A stretch of 64,000 nt of DNA from JAFECT01 sp963838235 (GTDB taxonomy: Bacteria; Pseudomonadota; Alphaproteobacteria; Caulobacterales; Caulobacteraceae): contig CAWIQJ010000006.1 in the NCBI GenBank assembly GCA_963838235.1, positions 930,001-994,000 on the forward strand. The letters are read 5' to 3'. Below the pieces are notes generated by a model. That model ran no database searches. It saw nothing but the letters and a program-made list of their open reading frames with translations, and had not been told where the DNA came from. Shown piece after piece: positions 17,119-25,598 of this stretch. A program made the translations under genes and the position numbers. Every line of letters starts with the position of its first letter. The first letter of the stretch is position 1.

Positions 17119-17919
17119 CTATTTCTGCTTTGCTTTCTTCTTTCCACCCTTCTTGGAAGGCGGACTGTCGCACGCAGCGAGGAGCGCGCGTGCATACTGG
17201 TCTCCTGCTTCTCTCACCCACTGGGGGCGGACAACGAGCAGCCAGGCAACGCAGGAGATAAGCGCAAACATGACTGCCCCATTCGGGCCCGGTCCGGCAT
17301 GCGCGATGGCAGTGCCCAGTCCAGAGAGGGTCAATGACATGCCGCTCGGATAGTGGAATGCGGCACTTGCAATGAGCGTCGTGGCAAGTGCGAGTACGCT
17401 CAGAGTGAGACCGGTCGACTTCATTCCAAGCAGGTTGCGTCGGAATCCGTAGGTGGCGTTCTCCTTGTTCACGAGCGCGTCGTCGCGCGTTTGCTCCTTG
17501 AGCCACATCACTGCCGAGGCATAAATGTCATGAGCACTGCCCGGATTCTCAATCTCTTGCTGCGCCGTCGGGAAATTTCCCGAACCGGCGTGCTCGCTCA
17601 GATAGGAGTGATAGCGTTCTTTGACGGGAGGAGGCAGATGCTCGTCTCCGTGCCGCAGCCAAAGCGTGGTCGGCCAGCCGCCCCAGGATGCAAGGAGCTG
17701 GGGTTCAAGTTTCTTTCCTCGCGTTCTCGCGACGTCGGCCAGAAAAAAGATCAGGCCGCAGGAGGTGGCAATCGTAAGGAGAAAGCCCCCTACCGCCGGC
17801 AACGACAGTCTTGGATACCACGCAAGTGCGGCGGCGGTGGCAGGTAGGACGGTCAAGAGCGCCGGATAGAGACGCGCTTGCCGACTGTAGCTGTCGAACA
17901 GTTTTCCGAGGTCAATCAT
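17119..17919 (-). CDS. Membrane protein of the MBL cassette
   Basis: A 266-residue protein starting at ATG 17919. It shows two hydrophobic segments near the N-terminus (YPALLTVLPATAAALAWYP and AVGGFLLTIATSCGLIFFL), a central soluble part, and two more near the C-terminus, ending in a lysine-rich tail KKGGKKKAKQK. No family is recognised. The start overlaps the stop of the upstream MBL gene by eight bases, so the three genes are one operon. A membrane effector controlled by the MBL enzymes is a reasonable guess only. Confidence 0.68.
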   Translation of the reverse strand: MIDLGKLFDSYSRQARLYPALLTVLPATAAALAWYPRLSLPAVGGFLLTIATSCGLIFFLADVARTRGKKLEPQLLASWGGWPTTLWLRHGDEHLPPPVKERYHSYLSEHAGSGNFPTAQQEIENPGSAHDIYASAVMWLKEQTRDDALVNKENATYGFRRNLLGMKSTGLTLSVLALATTLIASAAFHYPSGMSLTLSGLGTAIAHAGPGPNGAVMFALISCVAWLLVVRPQWVREAGDQYARALLAACDSPPSKKGGKKKAKQK

Positions 17920-19032
17920 AGTCCTCAACCTGATGGAACCAATCAAAGGGCGTCGACGCGATTTCACCAGGTCGGACCGGAATGTTGTCCGAATGGTGCC
18001 GCCAATACGCACCCTGCGTCTTGTGCACGGGTGCTCCGCGCCGCTGGAACGCGTTCATCACCATCTTGCGAGGATGCTTTTCGTCATCCTTCGGACACGA
18101 AACGATGGCGAGGCGCTTGCTTGGCGATCCGTAGGCCAATGGCGGACCGAGCAAGCGATCGAGCACCGACGGTGTGACGTTGCTTCGACTACCGTGATGC
18201 GGCACCTGGATGATGGTCAGGGTGGAAAAATCGATCCCGAGAGCCTCAGCATTGTCACACGCCCACCGAAGCGCATTTGATCCGGCATCGGCCGTCAGAA
18301 GGACGGATCGGTCGCCAAAGACACCATAGAGCACGGTGCTGGTCTCGTTTTCCGCCGCTGTGCGTGCTCCTTCGCGCAGAAGTTCGATGTCCCATGTTTC
18401 GCCAATCCAATTCCGAATGGTGTCTGCGGCTTTTTCCAAGAGGCCGAGAACGCCGGTCGCTGCTTGGCGCGCCCCAAGCCACATATTTTCGCCTTGCAAC
18501 GCCTCGACATCAGGATCCGGCGACTTTCGAAACTGCGGAATGAGGCGCTGGTAGCTCCAGCGTGTTGGGGACAGGACCCAAAAGGACCGATCATTTCGCC
18601 GGCAAAGGGCTCCTTGATCACGGTGCCTTGTTGGGCGGCCAAGGCCCGTAGCTCTTCGATAATCGGGTAGTTCTGCCTGATGGAGGTCGCCAAGCCGTCA
18701 GCTGTCCAACGCTTGTCCGCAAAGAGCGGAAGCAGCTCGCCGGCGTGGTCCCAGAGCCCATGGATCCAGAGTGTGCCGACCTGAAAGTTGCGAAGGATCT
18801 CTCGGAGTCCCGACGCATGATCGCTGTCGGGGTGAGAGCTAACAACGTGCGAGATGACGGTGCTGTAGCCGTAGTGCTCCCGGATATGTTCGACGATAGC
18901 TGCGCCGGAATCCTCGGTGCCGCCATCGATCACCATGACTTCGTAGGAGCCGTTGCTTCCATAGCGTACCGTAATGGCATCACCAGCGCGGCTGGCATCA
19001 CCCACAGCGTGGAATTCTATTTCGTAGTCCAT
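17912..19032 (-). CDS. Metallo-beta-lactamase-fold hydrolase 2, frame broken at 18580
   Basis: The N-terminal half (ATG 19032) has YEVMVIDGG and SSHPDSDHASG (the HxDxDH metal motif); the C-terminal half, in another frame, has SVLLTADAGSNAL and QVPHHGSRSNVTPS, the remaining MBL motifs. The frames join perfectly if one A is added to AAAA at 18580-18583 (a T on the coding strand), giving PFWVLSPTRW across the junction and exactly 374 codons. This strongly suggests one intact gene of 373 residues with a homopolymer sequence error. It is first in the operon with the membrane protein and MBL 1. Confidence 0.82.
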
Positions 19033-19229
19033 AATGATAACTATACGTTGTTGCAGATATATTACGAGCAAGCGTCAATACTCAACACGCTACTTCATCT
19101 GACGTGCTGGCGCTCGGCATGTAAGAGTGCCAGCGCCGCCGTGCAAGGATGTTTGTTCTTATTTTGTCCAAGAATAATTCATCAAAAGATGAATGAAATC
19201 AAATCGACCAACGGCTGGAAATGAGGGCC

Positions 19230-19916
19230 CTAGCGCCGCAGCAAACTCTTGAGGTCGAAGCCAACCGACGCGACGAGCGCGTTTTCACATCGACCTTCTC
19301 GATAGCCGACAATCGCCAGCGATATGTTTGCCTTCGAGATGCGTCTGCCGAAAGACAACGACCAATCGAGCTTTCGTCTGGCAAACGCCCCGTTCTCAAG
19401 CCCGAGCGAACCGCTCAGAGCGTACGGTTGGCTCGGCGGTTGCCATGTGGCGCCTACGGACTCGTAGGTGTTGGATTGATTTGAGGTCGACCGCTGTGGA
19501 GGCACGTAGGCAATGCCACCAGTCCACGTCCATGCACCGTCTGTGCGCGACGCAGTCAGTGGCAATTCCCAGTAGTTGAGATCGCGCCCGCCCGGAAACG
19601 AGTAGCGGACGCTTGAAGCGTCGATGGTGAGCGGCCCAAGAGTGAACCGGCGGCCGACAGTCAAATCGACCTCCTGACGTGCAGACCCGTATGCGATGGT
19701 AGACGCGAATAGGTCGACATACATGCCGGACGCTGCAGTCGCAGACAGATCGCTTTGCAGTGCGGGTCGATCTCGTGAGAATGAAACGCCCCGATACCGG
19801 TAATCCGAGACGATCGAGGTGGTTCCGCTGAGGGCGATCGGAGCAGAGACATCCTCGGCATCCGCAGTCGATGCCATGGCCAGCAGAAGTCCACTGCCTA
19901 TCGCTAGCCAGCGCAT
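19230..19916 (-). CDS. TorF-family putative porin
   Basis: A 228-residue outer-membrane beta-barrel. A signal peptide (MRWLAIGSGLLLAMASTADA) precedes the family hallmark SDYRYRGVSFSRDRPALQSD, followed by alternating hydrophobic strands and a C-terminal strand ending in Arg. Family members (TorF, Gcw_chp) occur widely in proteobacteria with unclear substrate. It follows the EamA gene with seven bases between them on the same strand, suggesting an operon exporting the product of the PLP decarboxylase. Confidence 0.8.
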   Translation of the reverse strand: MRWLAIGSGLLLAMASTADAEDVSAPIALSGTTSIVSDYRYRGVSFSRDRPALQSDLSATAASGMYVDLFASTIAYGSARQEVDLTVGRRFTLGPLTIDASSVRYSFPGGRDLNYWELPLTASRTDGAWTWTGGIAYVPPQRSTSNQSNTYESVGATWQPPSQPYALSGSLGLENGAFARRKLDWSLSFGRRISKANISLAIVGYREGRCENALVASVGFDLKSLLRR

Positions 19917-19923
19917 CCTGGCC

Positions 19924-20826
19924 CTAACCGAGATTAAGCAGTACGATGCCCGCCACGATCCCCAGGCTCGCCACGGCCTGGAGGCGCGTCGTCTGCTCCT
20001 TGAGGAACAGACGCGCGAGCACGATGGTCGGCAGCGAGAAGGCTCCGCTGATTAGCGCGATCACGCTCGTGTGCGGCGTTGATGCATAGCCCCAGCTGAT
20101 CGCGGCGTACGCGGCAGTCTCACAAAGCCCGATAAGCGCAAGCCATGCCCACACCGACGGTCGCGAGACCTTGATCTTGAGGCGCTGGAGCGCTGCCACC
20201 GCGACCAGCGCGATCGTCATGAATACGTACATCAGAGCGGCGTAGACCAACCAGTCGTGACCGGAGACGAACTGATCCCACAGGATCGTCCACACCGCGG
20301 CCAGAAGGGTCGCCACGGCGATCTCCGGAAACCCAGGCACGCGAACAAACCCCAGCCGCTTCTCACGCAGTGCGCCCATATCGACGTTCAGCAGCAGGAC
20401 GCCGGCGAATATGACGACGAGCGCGACTACCAGGTGCCCCGTCACCAGCTCTCCAAAGAACAGGATCGAGAGCAGTGCGGTCAGCCCCGAGAACGAAGCG
20501 AAGATCGGGTTGAGAACGGCTAGCTGTCCCTTGCCGAACCCGCGATAAACCAGGAGGTATACGGTCGCCTGGAGCGCGCCGAAGAACGTCAGCCCGCCCC
20601 ACGTCGCGACGTCATGCGGGAACGCCATTGGCGCGCCGGCGACCACACCTCGCCCGAAGACGAGAAGGATAAAGGCGGCTGTGCCAAACAGGTGCGCCAG
20701 CACCAGGCTCACCACATCACCGATCTCGTCGATGGTTTTCTTCGCGAAGAAGTCCGCAAGCCCCCATCCGAGCATCCCGCCGAGGCCGGCGAGTACGGCG
20801 ACCAGCAGCAGATGATCAACGGCCAT
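19924..20826 (-). CDS. EamA-family (DMT) exporter
   Basis: A 300-residue inner-membrane protein with about ten hydrophobic helices in two EamA repeats, for example LLLVAVLAGLGGMLGWGLADFF near the start and LQAVASLGIVAGIVLLNLG at the end. DMT-superfamily carriers export amino acids, amines and metabolites. The start codon directly abuts the stop of the upstream decarboxylase gene, so coupled expression and export of its product (an amine or modified amino acid) are likely. Confidence 0.87.
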   Translation of the reverse strand: MAVDHLLLVAVLAGLGGMLGWGLADFFAKKTIDEIGDVVSLVLAHLFGTAAFILLVFGRGVVAGAPMAFPHDVATWGGLTFFGALQATVYLLVYRGFGKGQLAVLNPIFASFSGLTALLSILFFGELVTGHLVVALVVIFAGVLLLNVDMGALREKRLGFVRVPGFPEIAVATLLAAVWTILWDQFVSGHDWLVYAALMYVFMTIALVAVAALQRLKIKVSRPSVWAWLALIGLCETAAYAAISWGYASTPHTSVIALISGAFSLPTIVLARLFLKEQTTRLQAVASLGIVAGIVLLNLG

Positions 20827-21975
20827 CTACCCCTCCCGCACGCGCAATGGCGGGATGGGAAAGCCGTTAAAGCAGGAGGCCATGCAGTGGGTGTACGCAC
20901 CCACATTCTCAAACAGGAGTCGGTCGCCGACGGCCACCTCAGCGGGAAGAGGCACCTCGCGAGCGATGATGTCGAGGCCGTCGCCCGTGGGGCCGGCGAG
21001 CACGAAGGAGGCGATTGGCGCTTGCGGATCATGCGGGCGAAGCAACGAGACCGGATAGGCCGTGCGGCCCTGGTGAAGAAGGGCCTCGTACAGCGCGTTG
21101 TACACACCGCAATCAAGGAAGAGCCACGGACCCTCGGGTCGCTCGATCCGGCTTTGCACGGCGGCAATGAGCGAGACGGCCGGCGCGACCAAGCCGCGCC
21201 CTGGTTCGATGACGAGCCGAAGTGGATACGGCAGGCGTGCGTGCGCCGCCGCAACATGCCGGGCAATCTCCGCGAGCGGGATCTCCGGCTGGTGTCGGTA
21301 CCGCACCGGAAACCCACCGCCCAGATTGATGACCTCGAGGTGAATACCGAGCGCCAATAGCTCGGTGATGATCGGCACGAGGGTCATGACGCCTTCGGCC
21401 CAATGATCGGCGCGCGTCGCCTGGGAGCCCACGTTAAAGCTCAGGCCCCAGGGTCGAAGTCCGTAGCGTCGGACGAGCGTTACCAAGCGCACAGCGTCTT
21501 TGACGGGCGCGCCGAATTTCCGGTTCATCTGGAAGACGCTCGATCGGTCGTCGAGGGTCACGCGGATAAAGACGCGGGCGCCTGGCGCGGCCTTGGCCAA
21601 CAGCGCAAGTTCCTCGGAAGCATCAGCGGCGAAGTGCTCGATTCCCGAGGCGAATGCCCTTTCGATATGCGCTCGCGGTTTAACGGCTGTGCCGTAGATG
21701 ATGCGTTCGGGCGAGACGCCGCGAGAGAGCAGGAACTCGATCTCATGCCAGCTCGCCGCCTCAAACCCTGCACCACAGGCCGCCAGGGTGTCGATCACCC
21801 CCGCCGCGGGGTTGGCTTTGAGGGCGTAGTGGATGGCCGCGTCCGGAAAGGCCTGGCGGAACGCGCCATAGCGGGCGCGGAGCGTCTGGACGTCGAACAC
21901 GAAGGCGGGCGACGGCAAGGAAGCAAAAGCCTCGCCGCGAGCCTGGTCGCCTCGTCTCTGAGTACCCCCGCCCAC
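20827..21975 (-). CDS. Fold-type III PLP decarboxylase (ornithine/diaminopimelate decarboxylase-like)
   Basis: An alanine-racemase-fold PLP enzyme of 382 residues. The PLP lysine is in IHYALKANPA, the glycine-rich phosphate loop in VINLGGGFPVRY, the arginine region in VIEPGRGLVAPA, and the C-terminal substrate region in LAGPTGDGLDII. Ornithine decarboxylases usually have GPTCDxxD here; the catalytic Cys is Gly, so the substrate or reaction may differ (for example a carboxynorspermidine or other basic amino-acid decarboxylase). The start is a GTG at 21975; a double palindrome separates it from the divergent XRE gene. Confidence 0.83.
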   Translation of the reverse strand: MGGGTQRRGDQARGEAFASLPSPAFVFDVQTLRARYGAFRQAFPDAAIHYALKANPAAGVIDTLAACGAGFEAASWHEIEFLLSRGVSPERIIYGTAVKPRAHIERAFASGIEHFAADASEELALLAKAAPGARVFIRVTLDDRSSVFQMNRKFGAPVKDAVRLVTLVRRYGLRPWGLSFNVGSQATRADHWAEGVMTLVPIITELLALGIHLEVINLGGGFPVRYRHQPEIPLAEIARHVAAAHARLPYPLRLVIEPGRGLVAPAVSLIAAVQSRIERPEGPWLFLDCGVYNALYEALLHQGRTAYPVSLLRPHDPQAPIASFVLAGPTGDGLDIIAREVPLPAEVAVGDRLLFENVGAYTHCMASCFNGFPIPPLRVREG

Positions 21976-21990
21976 ACGCCGCCCCGTGTT

Positions 21991-22022
21991 ATATGAACCT
22001 CATATATATGAAGATCGCATAT
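21991..22022. promoter_or_regulatory. Tandem inverted repeats between XRE and decarboxylase genes
   Basis: Two abutting inverted repeats are present: ATATG-N5-CATAT at 21991-22005 and ATATG-N7-CATAT at 22006-22022. They lie in the AT-rich gap between divergent genes, 16 bases from the decarboxylase start and 38 from the XRE start, a typical position for an operator bound by the adjacent XRE protein. Confidence 0.6.
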
Positions 22023-22059
22023 AGCGAAAGGGCTGGACCACGCGCGGGTGCCAGCCTCG

Positions 22060-22317
22060 ATGACCAAATCGGTATTCACCGACGCCTATGCTGTTTTGCT
22101 TGAAACCCTCGTCGCGGCACGGATTTCGGCCGGCGTCTCGCAGACAGAGCTGGCCCAGCGCCTGGGCCGTCCCCAGCCCTTCGTCTCCTATATCGAGAGC
22201 GGCGAGCGCAGGATCGATGTCATCGAGTTCTGCGTCATCATGCGGGCGCTGGGAGCTGATCCCGAGGCCACCTTCCGCGATCTGGTGCGGAAGCTTCCGC
22301 CGATTGACGAGATCTGA
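22060..22317 (+). CDS. XRE-family regulator
   Basis: An 85-residue single-domain HTH_3 protein: LLETLVAARISAGVSQTELAQ, RLGRPQPFVSYIESGERRID, VIEFCVIMRALGADP. It begins at ATG 22060 (a GTG at 22048 is an alternative). It is divergent from the decarboxylase / EamA / porin operon and probably controls it and itself through the tandem inverted repeats at 21991-22022. Confidence 0.88.
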   Translation: MTKSVFTDAYAVLLETLVAARISAGVSQTELAQRLGRPQPFVSYIESGERRIDVIEFCVIMRALGADPEATFRDLVRKLPPIDEI

Positions 22318-22520
22318 GTGATCGGCGGGTAGAGCGGCTTCCCACTCGACAACTGTCACGTGCGCGAATTAACGATTCGGTTGAAACCGCACGAGAATCG
22401 GGAAAGAAGAGCACGTCACGTCCACTAATAGACGTGCACCGTGCGAGAAAACCCACATGTGGGGCGCTCGCGCATATTGACTCGGGCCGTGGGCCGGGTT
22501 CACCTACCCATACAGACCTC

Positions 22521-22561
22521 AAAAACGACGAAACCGCCGGAGCGGTAACTCCGACGGTTTC
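22521..22561 (-). terminator. Minus-strand terminator-like hairpin
   Basis: GAAACCG..CGGAG and CTCCG..CGGTTTC pair around a six-base loop (22530-22561), and on the minus strand the stem is followed by GTCGTTTTTG. It would stop leftward transcripts from the TIR operon. The rest of 22318-22695 contains no supported gene. Confidence 0.55.
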
Positions 22562-22695
22562 TGCGTCCGAGGTCCCTGCAATATCCTCCGAGCTGGGGGC
22601 GCAGGAAGCCGGTCGTCCACAGCGGGAGGGAATCCTCCCGTGACCGTTTTGTCAATCCCTCGGCTCGGGCTCCCTTGTCCTTGAAAGGACCCCCG

Positions 22696-22965
22696 ATGGC
22701 CGAGCGCCTTCAAATCACGTGCATCGTCAAAACTGACCGCAGCAATGCCCACGAACGTATCCAAACGGTGGGCGGCAGTGGGTTCAAGTACTCTCAGCCC
22801 GATGCGATCAAGCGCATCGAAGACAAGACCAACACCTTCTGGACCCAGGGCGGCGGAAAGACCGCCGACGTGATCGTCGCCACCCACAATGGCAACAAGT
22901 ACCTCAAGACCACGAACGACGGCGTGCAGCCGGACAACCTGCTCGCGCTTCCGACGTGCTCCTGA
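22696..22965 (+). CDS. DUF3892 family protein
   Basis: An 89-residue protein with ERLQITCIVKTDRSNAHERI, a central GGSGFKYSQPDAIKRIED and YLKTTNDGVQPDNLLALPTC, matching small DUF3892 proteins of unknown function. AAAGGA eleven bases before ATG 22696 is the ribosome site. It is a single gene with its own downstream hairpin, opposite to the TIR operon. Confidence 0.8.
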   Translation: MAERLQITCIVKTDRSNAHERIQTVGGSGFKYSQPDAIKRIEDKTNTFWTQGGGKTADVIVATHNGNKYLKTTNDGVQPDNLLALPTCS

Positions 22966-22972
22966 TTGAGCG

Positions 22973-22994
22973 GGGTGCGACTTGCGTCGCACCC
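22973..22994 (+). terminator. Hairpin after the DUF3892 gene
   Basis: GGGTGCGAC and GTCGCACCC form a nine-base stem with a four-base loop, followed by TTCTC. It starts eight bases past the stop codon. The T tract is weak. Confidence 0.5.
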
Positions 22995-23078
22995 TTCTCA
23001 CCGGTGGATGATAGTCACCGATGTAAGCGGCCCCGGGGAGCCGCTTCTTGCACGGCGATTGTGGTGTCGAAAAAATAT

Positions 23079-23645
23079 CTAGTCGCTGTCCTCACCAGGG
23101 TGATTGCCAAACTCAAGCAGAGTGAGAGGCTTCATTCCCGCGCGCGCAACAGCAAGTCTCCACGTCCGGGTGAACGCTACAGCTCCCTCCAAGTGCCGAT
23201 AAGAAACGGTGCCTTTTTCCATCGAGACAAAGACGGGCATGTATCGTTCCTTTGTGGGTCCCCCGTTCGCGCAAACGAATACCTCATTGTCACGAAGTGC
23301 CAGACACGTCGGTTGCTTGGCATCTTCGACTGCTCCCCACATCTGCGGCAGTACGAGAAATTCCTTTCCGTACGAAACGACGTGGGCGTCGTCGTATGGC
23401 AGCAGGAATGGTTTGTCGTCTGGTCCGAAGAAGGGGCCAAGGATAACCATGCTTTCGTGTAACTGCTCTGACCCGCGCTGCGTCTTAATGGCGTACGTCG
23501 GAGATCCGAGTTCGAAGAAGTGGAACAATTCACCAGGTTCAAGCGCGGCGAGTTGTGTGCTGCGGAGATTTGGCAACAGATCCATTCGACGCCTATCCTT
23601 CCAACCGTTGAACGAATCGTCGCCAAAGGTAGGCGGCTGCGTCAT
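23079..23645 (-). CDS. Partner protein of the TIR gene, unknown family
   Basis: A 188-residue soluble protein, beta-rich in its centre (AIKTQRGSEQLHESMVILGPFFGPDDKPFLLPY, read in pieces; then VSYGKEFLVLPQMWG). I recognise no family. Its ATG lies six bases after the TIR stop codon, so the pair is almost certainly co-transcribed. It could be an inhibitor, sensor or second effector of the TIR protein; the sequence does not decide. Confidence 0.62.
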   Translation of the reverse strand: MTQPPTFGDDSFNGWKDRRRMDLLPNLRSTQLAALEPGELFHFFELGSPTYAIKTQRGSEQLHESMVILGPFFGPDDKPFLLPYDDAHVVSYGKEFLVLPQMWGAVEDAKQPTCLALRDNEVFVCANGGPTKERYMPVFVSMEKGTVSYRHLEGAVAFTRTWRLAVARAGMKPLTLLEFGNHPGEDSD

Positions 23646-23651
23646 CCGGCG

Positions 23652-24536
23652 TCATTCGTTCCAATTCAGACCCTCGGTCGCGCGTCCATAGGAGAAGCCT
23701 CCCATGAGCGACGACAGCGCAAGTTCTCCCCCCTGACTCATGCTCAGCACTTCGTTCGTGGCGTTGCTTGATATTGTGGTCGAGCCTTCGGCGTATGAGA
23801 TGCCGTTGTCATTGAACATGCCGCCTTGCCAGATCTTGCAAACGTTCACGCTCTTGCCGTTGACGAAGAGTTCGGCAGTGAACGTCTGAGCGTCGCGGTC
23901 GCTAATATCAAACTCAAGTCCGGAGACGTGCTCAGCGAGTACCGGCAGCGCCTCGCCGAAATGTCTGCGTATGGCTTTGTAGGACTCAACAAGAAACCGA
24001 CGACGCTCGAGATCGGTGGGCGCGCGCGAAACCTTTGGCAAATAGGGCTGCCTCACTGACGTGGAACCCGGCCCAGGAAATGCCTTAGGCTCTGGCTGGC
24101 CGGCAACGCCCGGAAACGTTGGTCGCGCGGGCGGCTTGGCTCGGCCGGACCTAATGCCTCCAATAAGGGCGGCACGCGCTGCCTTCTCATCGAGTCCGGC
24201 CAGCTTAACGTGGATAATAGGTTTGAGCATCCCCTTCGGATTGCACTCGCGCACCATGACCGGCACGAGCTTCCCCGCTAGGCCCTGCGGATCATCGGCG
24301 AACGCTGCTGCCCATTCTGGGCTTGCGAACTGCGATGAGAGGTAGTCCGGCGAAAGCACCATCAGAGTACGATCGGCGGTGGCCGCGGCTTCCTGCATTG
24401 CCAGGACAAAATTTGCACCGGGGCGGAAATCCCAGGCTTGGAGCACGACTTCGTACCCTTCTTCCTCCAGGACATAGGCGATCCATTCGGCCCACGCCTC
24501 ATCGGCCGAGGTATAGCTGACGAAGAAATCGGTCAT
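23652..24536 (-). CDS. TIR-domain protein
   Basis: A 294-residue protein with an N-terminal TIR domain: FFVSYTSADEAWAEWIAYVL opens the domain and SPDYLSSQFASPEWAAAF holds the SxxxxxxE-type region with a candidate catalytic Glu at residue 74. A proline-rich linker (about residues 130-165) leads to a C-terminal domain of unknown type, possibly a sensor. Bacterial TIR proteins frequently hydrolyse NAD+ in phage defence. The gene is followed by a coupled partner and lies beside the mobilization operon in the island. Confidence 0.82.
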   Translation of the reverse strand: MTDFFVSYTSADEAWAEWIAYVLEEEGYEVVLQAWDFRPGANFVLAMQEAAATADRTLMVLSPDYLSSQFASPEWAAAFADDPQGLAGKLVPVMVRECNPKGMLKPIIHVKLAGLDEKAARAALIGGIRSGRAKPPARPTFPGVAGQPEPKAFPGPGSTSVRQPYLPKVSRAPTDLERRRFLVESYKAIRRHFGEALPVLAEHVSGLEFDISDRDAQTFTAELFVNGKSVNVCKIWQGGMFNDNGISYAEGSTTISSNATNEVLSMSQGGELALSSLMGGFSYGRATEGLNWNE

Positions 24537-24598
24537 TGCTTAATGGACGTTTCCGGATTCGATCGAGTTTCTGCCTCCCCATACCGCATCTCTGATCT

Positions 24599-25592
24599 TT
24601 AGACGAGCGCAGGTGACGACGGCCCGATCGTTTGGGTCGCCCCCAACGTATCAAGCCAGGTTGCGGTGAGCGGATTGGCGAAGTCGTCTTGCACCCCAAA
24701 TAAGAACAGGCCGGCCGGCAATCCAGCAGGCCGCACAACAAGCGCCTCTGCGGCCCGCCGCATCACCTCCGCGCGCGCCGCACTTGTGGTGAGCATGAGT
24801 ACGCGAGCGATCGGGATGCCGAGGTCGTGGTGTAGACCGTGCCTATGACTGTGTGCGTAGGTGAGCATCTTACGTAGGATGCTCGACCGATAGAGGAAGG
24901 ATTCCCGTTCGCGGAGTTGTCTTGCGGGGGAGATCGTCATGGTGCCGCGGTCGACTTCGAGGAACGCAAAGGTGCGGACGGTACGGTCGTCTTTCTGCGT
25001 CCCACGCAGGCCAAAGATCGCATCCGGTGCGAGGATGACTTCGGCTGAATGGGCCGCCCACTGGACCGGCACCGGCCAGCGATTAGGTTGCACCCGCTTA
25101 CGAGCAGCTTCGGGCGCGCCGGCGAGAATTCCCTCGAAAGAAATAAGCTCGACATCCGCCCGACTTCGACACGCCAACTCCAGGTCAACCATGAAGCGCG
25201 TCACAGCGAGCGTGTGGTCGAGGTTCTCGCGCGTGTAGGATCGATTGCGCGTTGTCCAGTCGCGTGACTTGGGGCGAAGATCATAAAGCTCTTTGAGAAC
25301 TTGGGCGCCCTTGGTGCCGAGGCCGTAGACTAGCGCTTGAGACCCGCCCTCGCGGAATCGGTCAACTTGGGCAATGGGCCGGTCCGCATAGCCCGCGCGA
25401 AAGAGCCGCGTCAGACGCCTAGAAAGCTTATCGCGACTTCGGTTGGGTAAGAGCCGGTAGAGGTCATCGGCGCGGATAAAGCGGTGACGAAAGACGTGCC
25501 TGAGAAATCTCCGCATCGTCGGCCGTCAGGTCGATGGGCGGCGCAGCGCCCTCGCGCCTGAAACGAGGAGATGATCGGCGCGTAGCTCCCAT
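24599..25592 (-). CDS. Replication-relaxation family protein (mobilization), frame broken near the 5' end
   Basis: The main ORF starts at 25516, but the sequence before it in another frame (APPIDLTADDAEI) is the usual family N-terminus. Removing one A from AAA at 25505-25507 (a T on the coding strand) joins the two into LTADDAEILRHVFRHRFIRA and restores exactly 331 codons from ATG 25592. The family hallmarks follow: DDLYRLLPNRSRDKLSRRL, FREGGSQALVYGLG, YTRENLDHTLAV, FLEVDRGTMTI. Such winged-helix and nuclease-like proteins act in replication or relaxation of plasmids and ICEs. It is six bases downstream of the TraD-like ATPase in the same operon. Confidence 0.85.
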
Positions 25593-25598
25593 CGGCGC

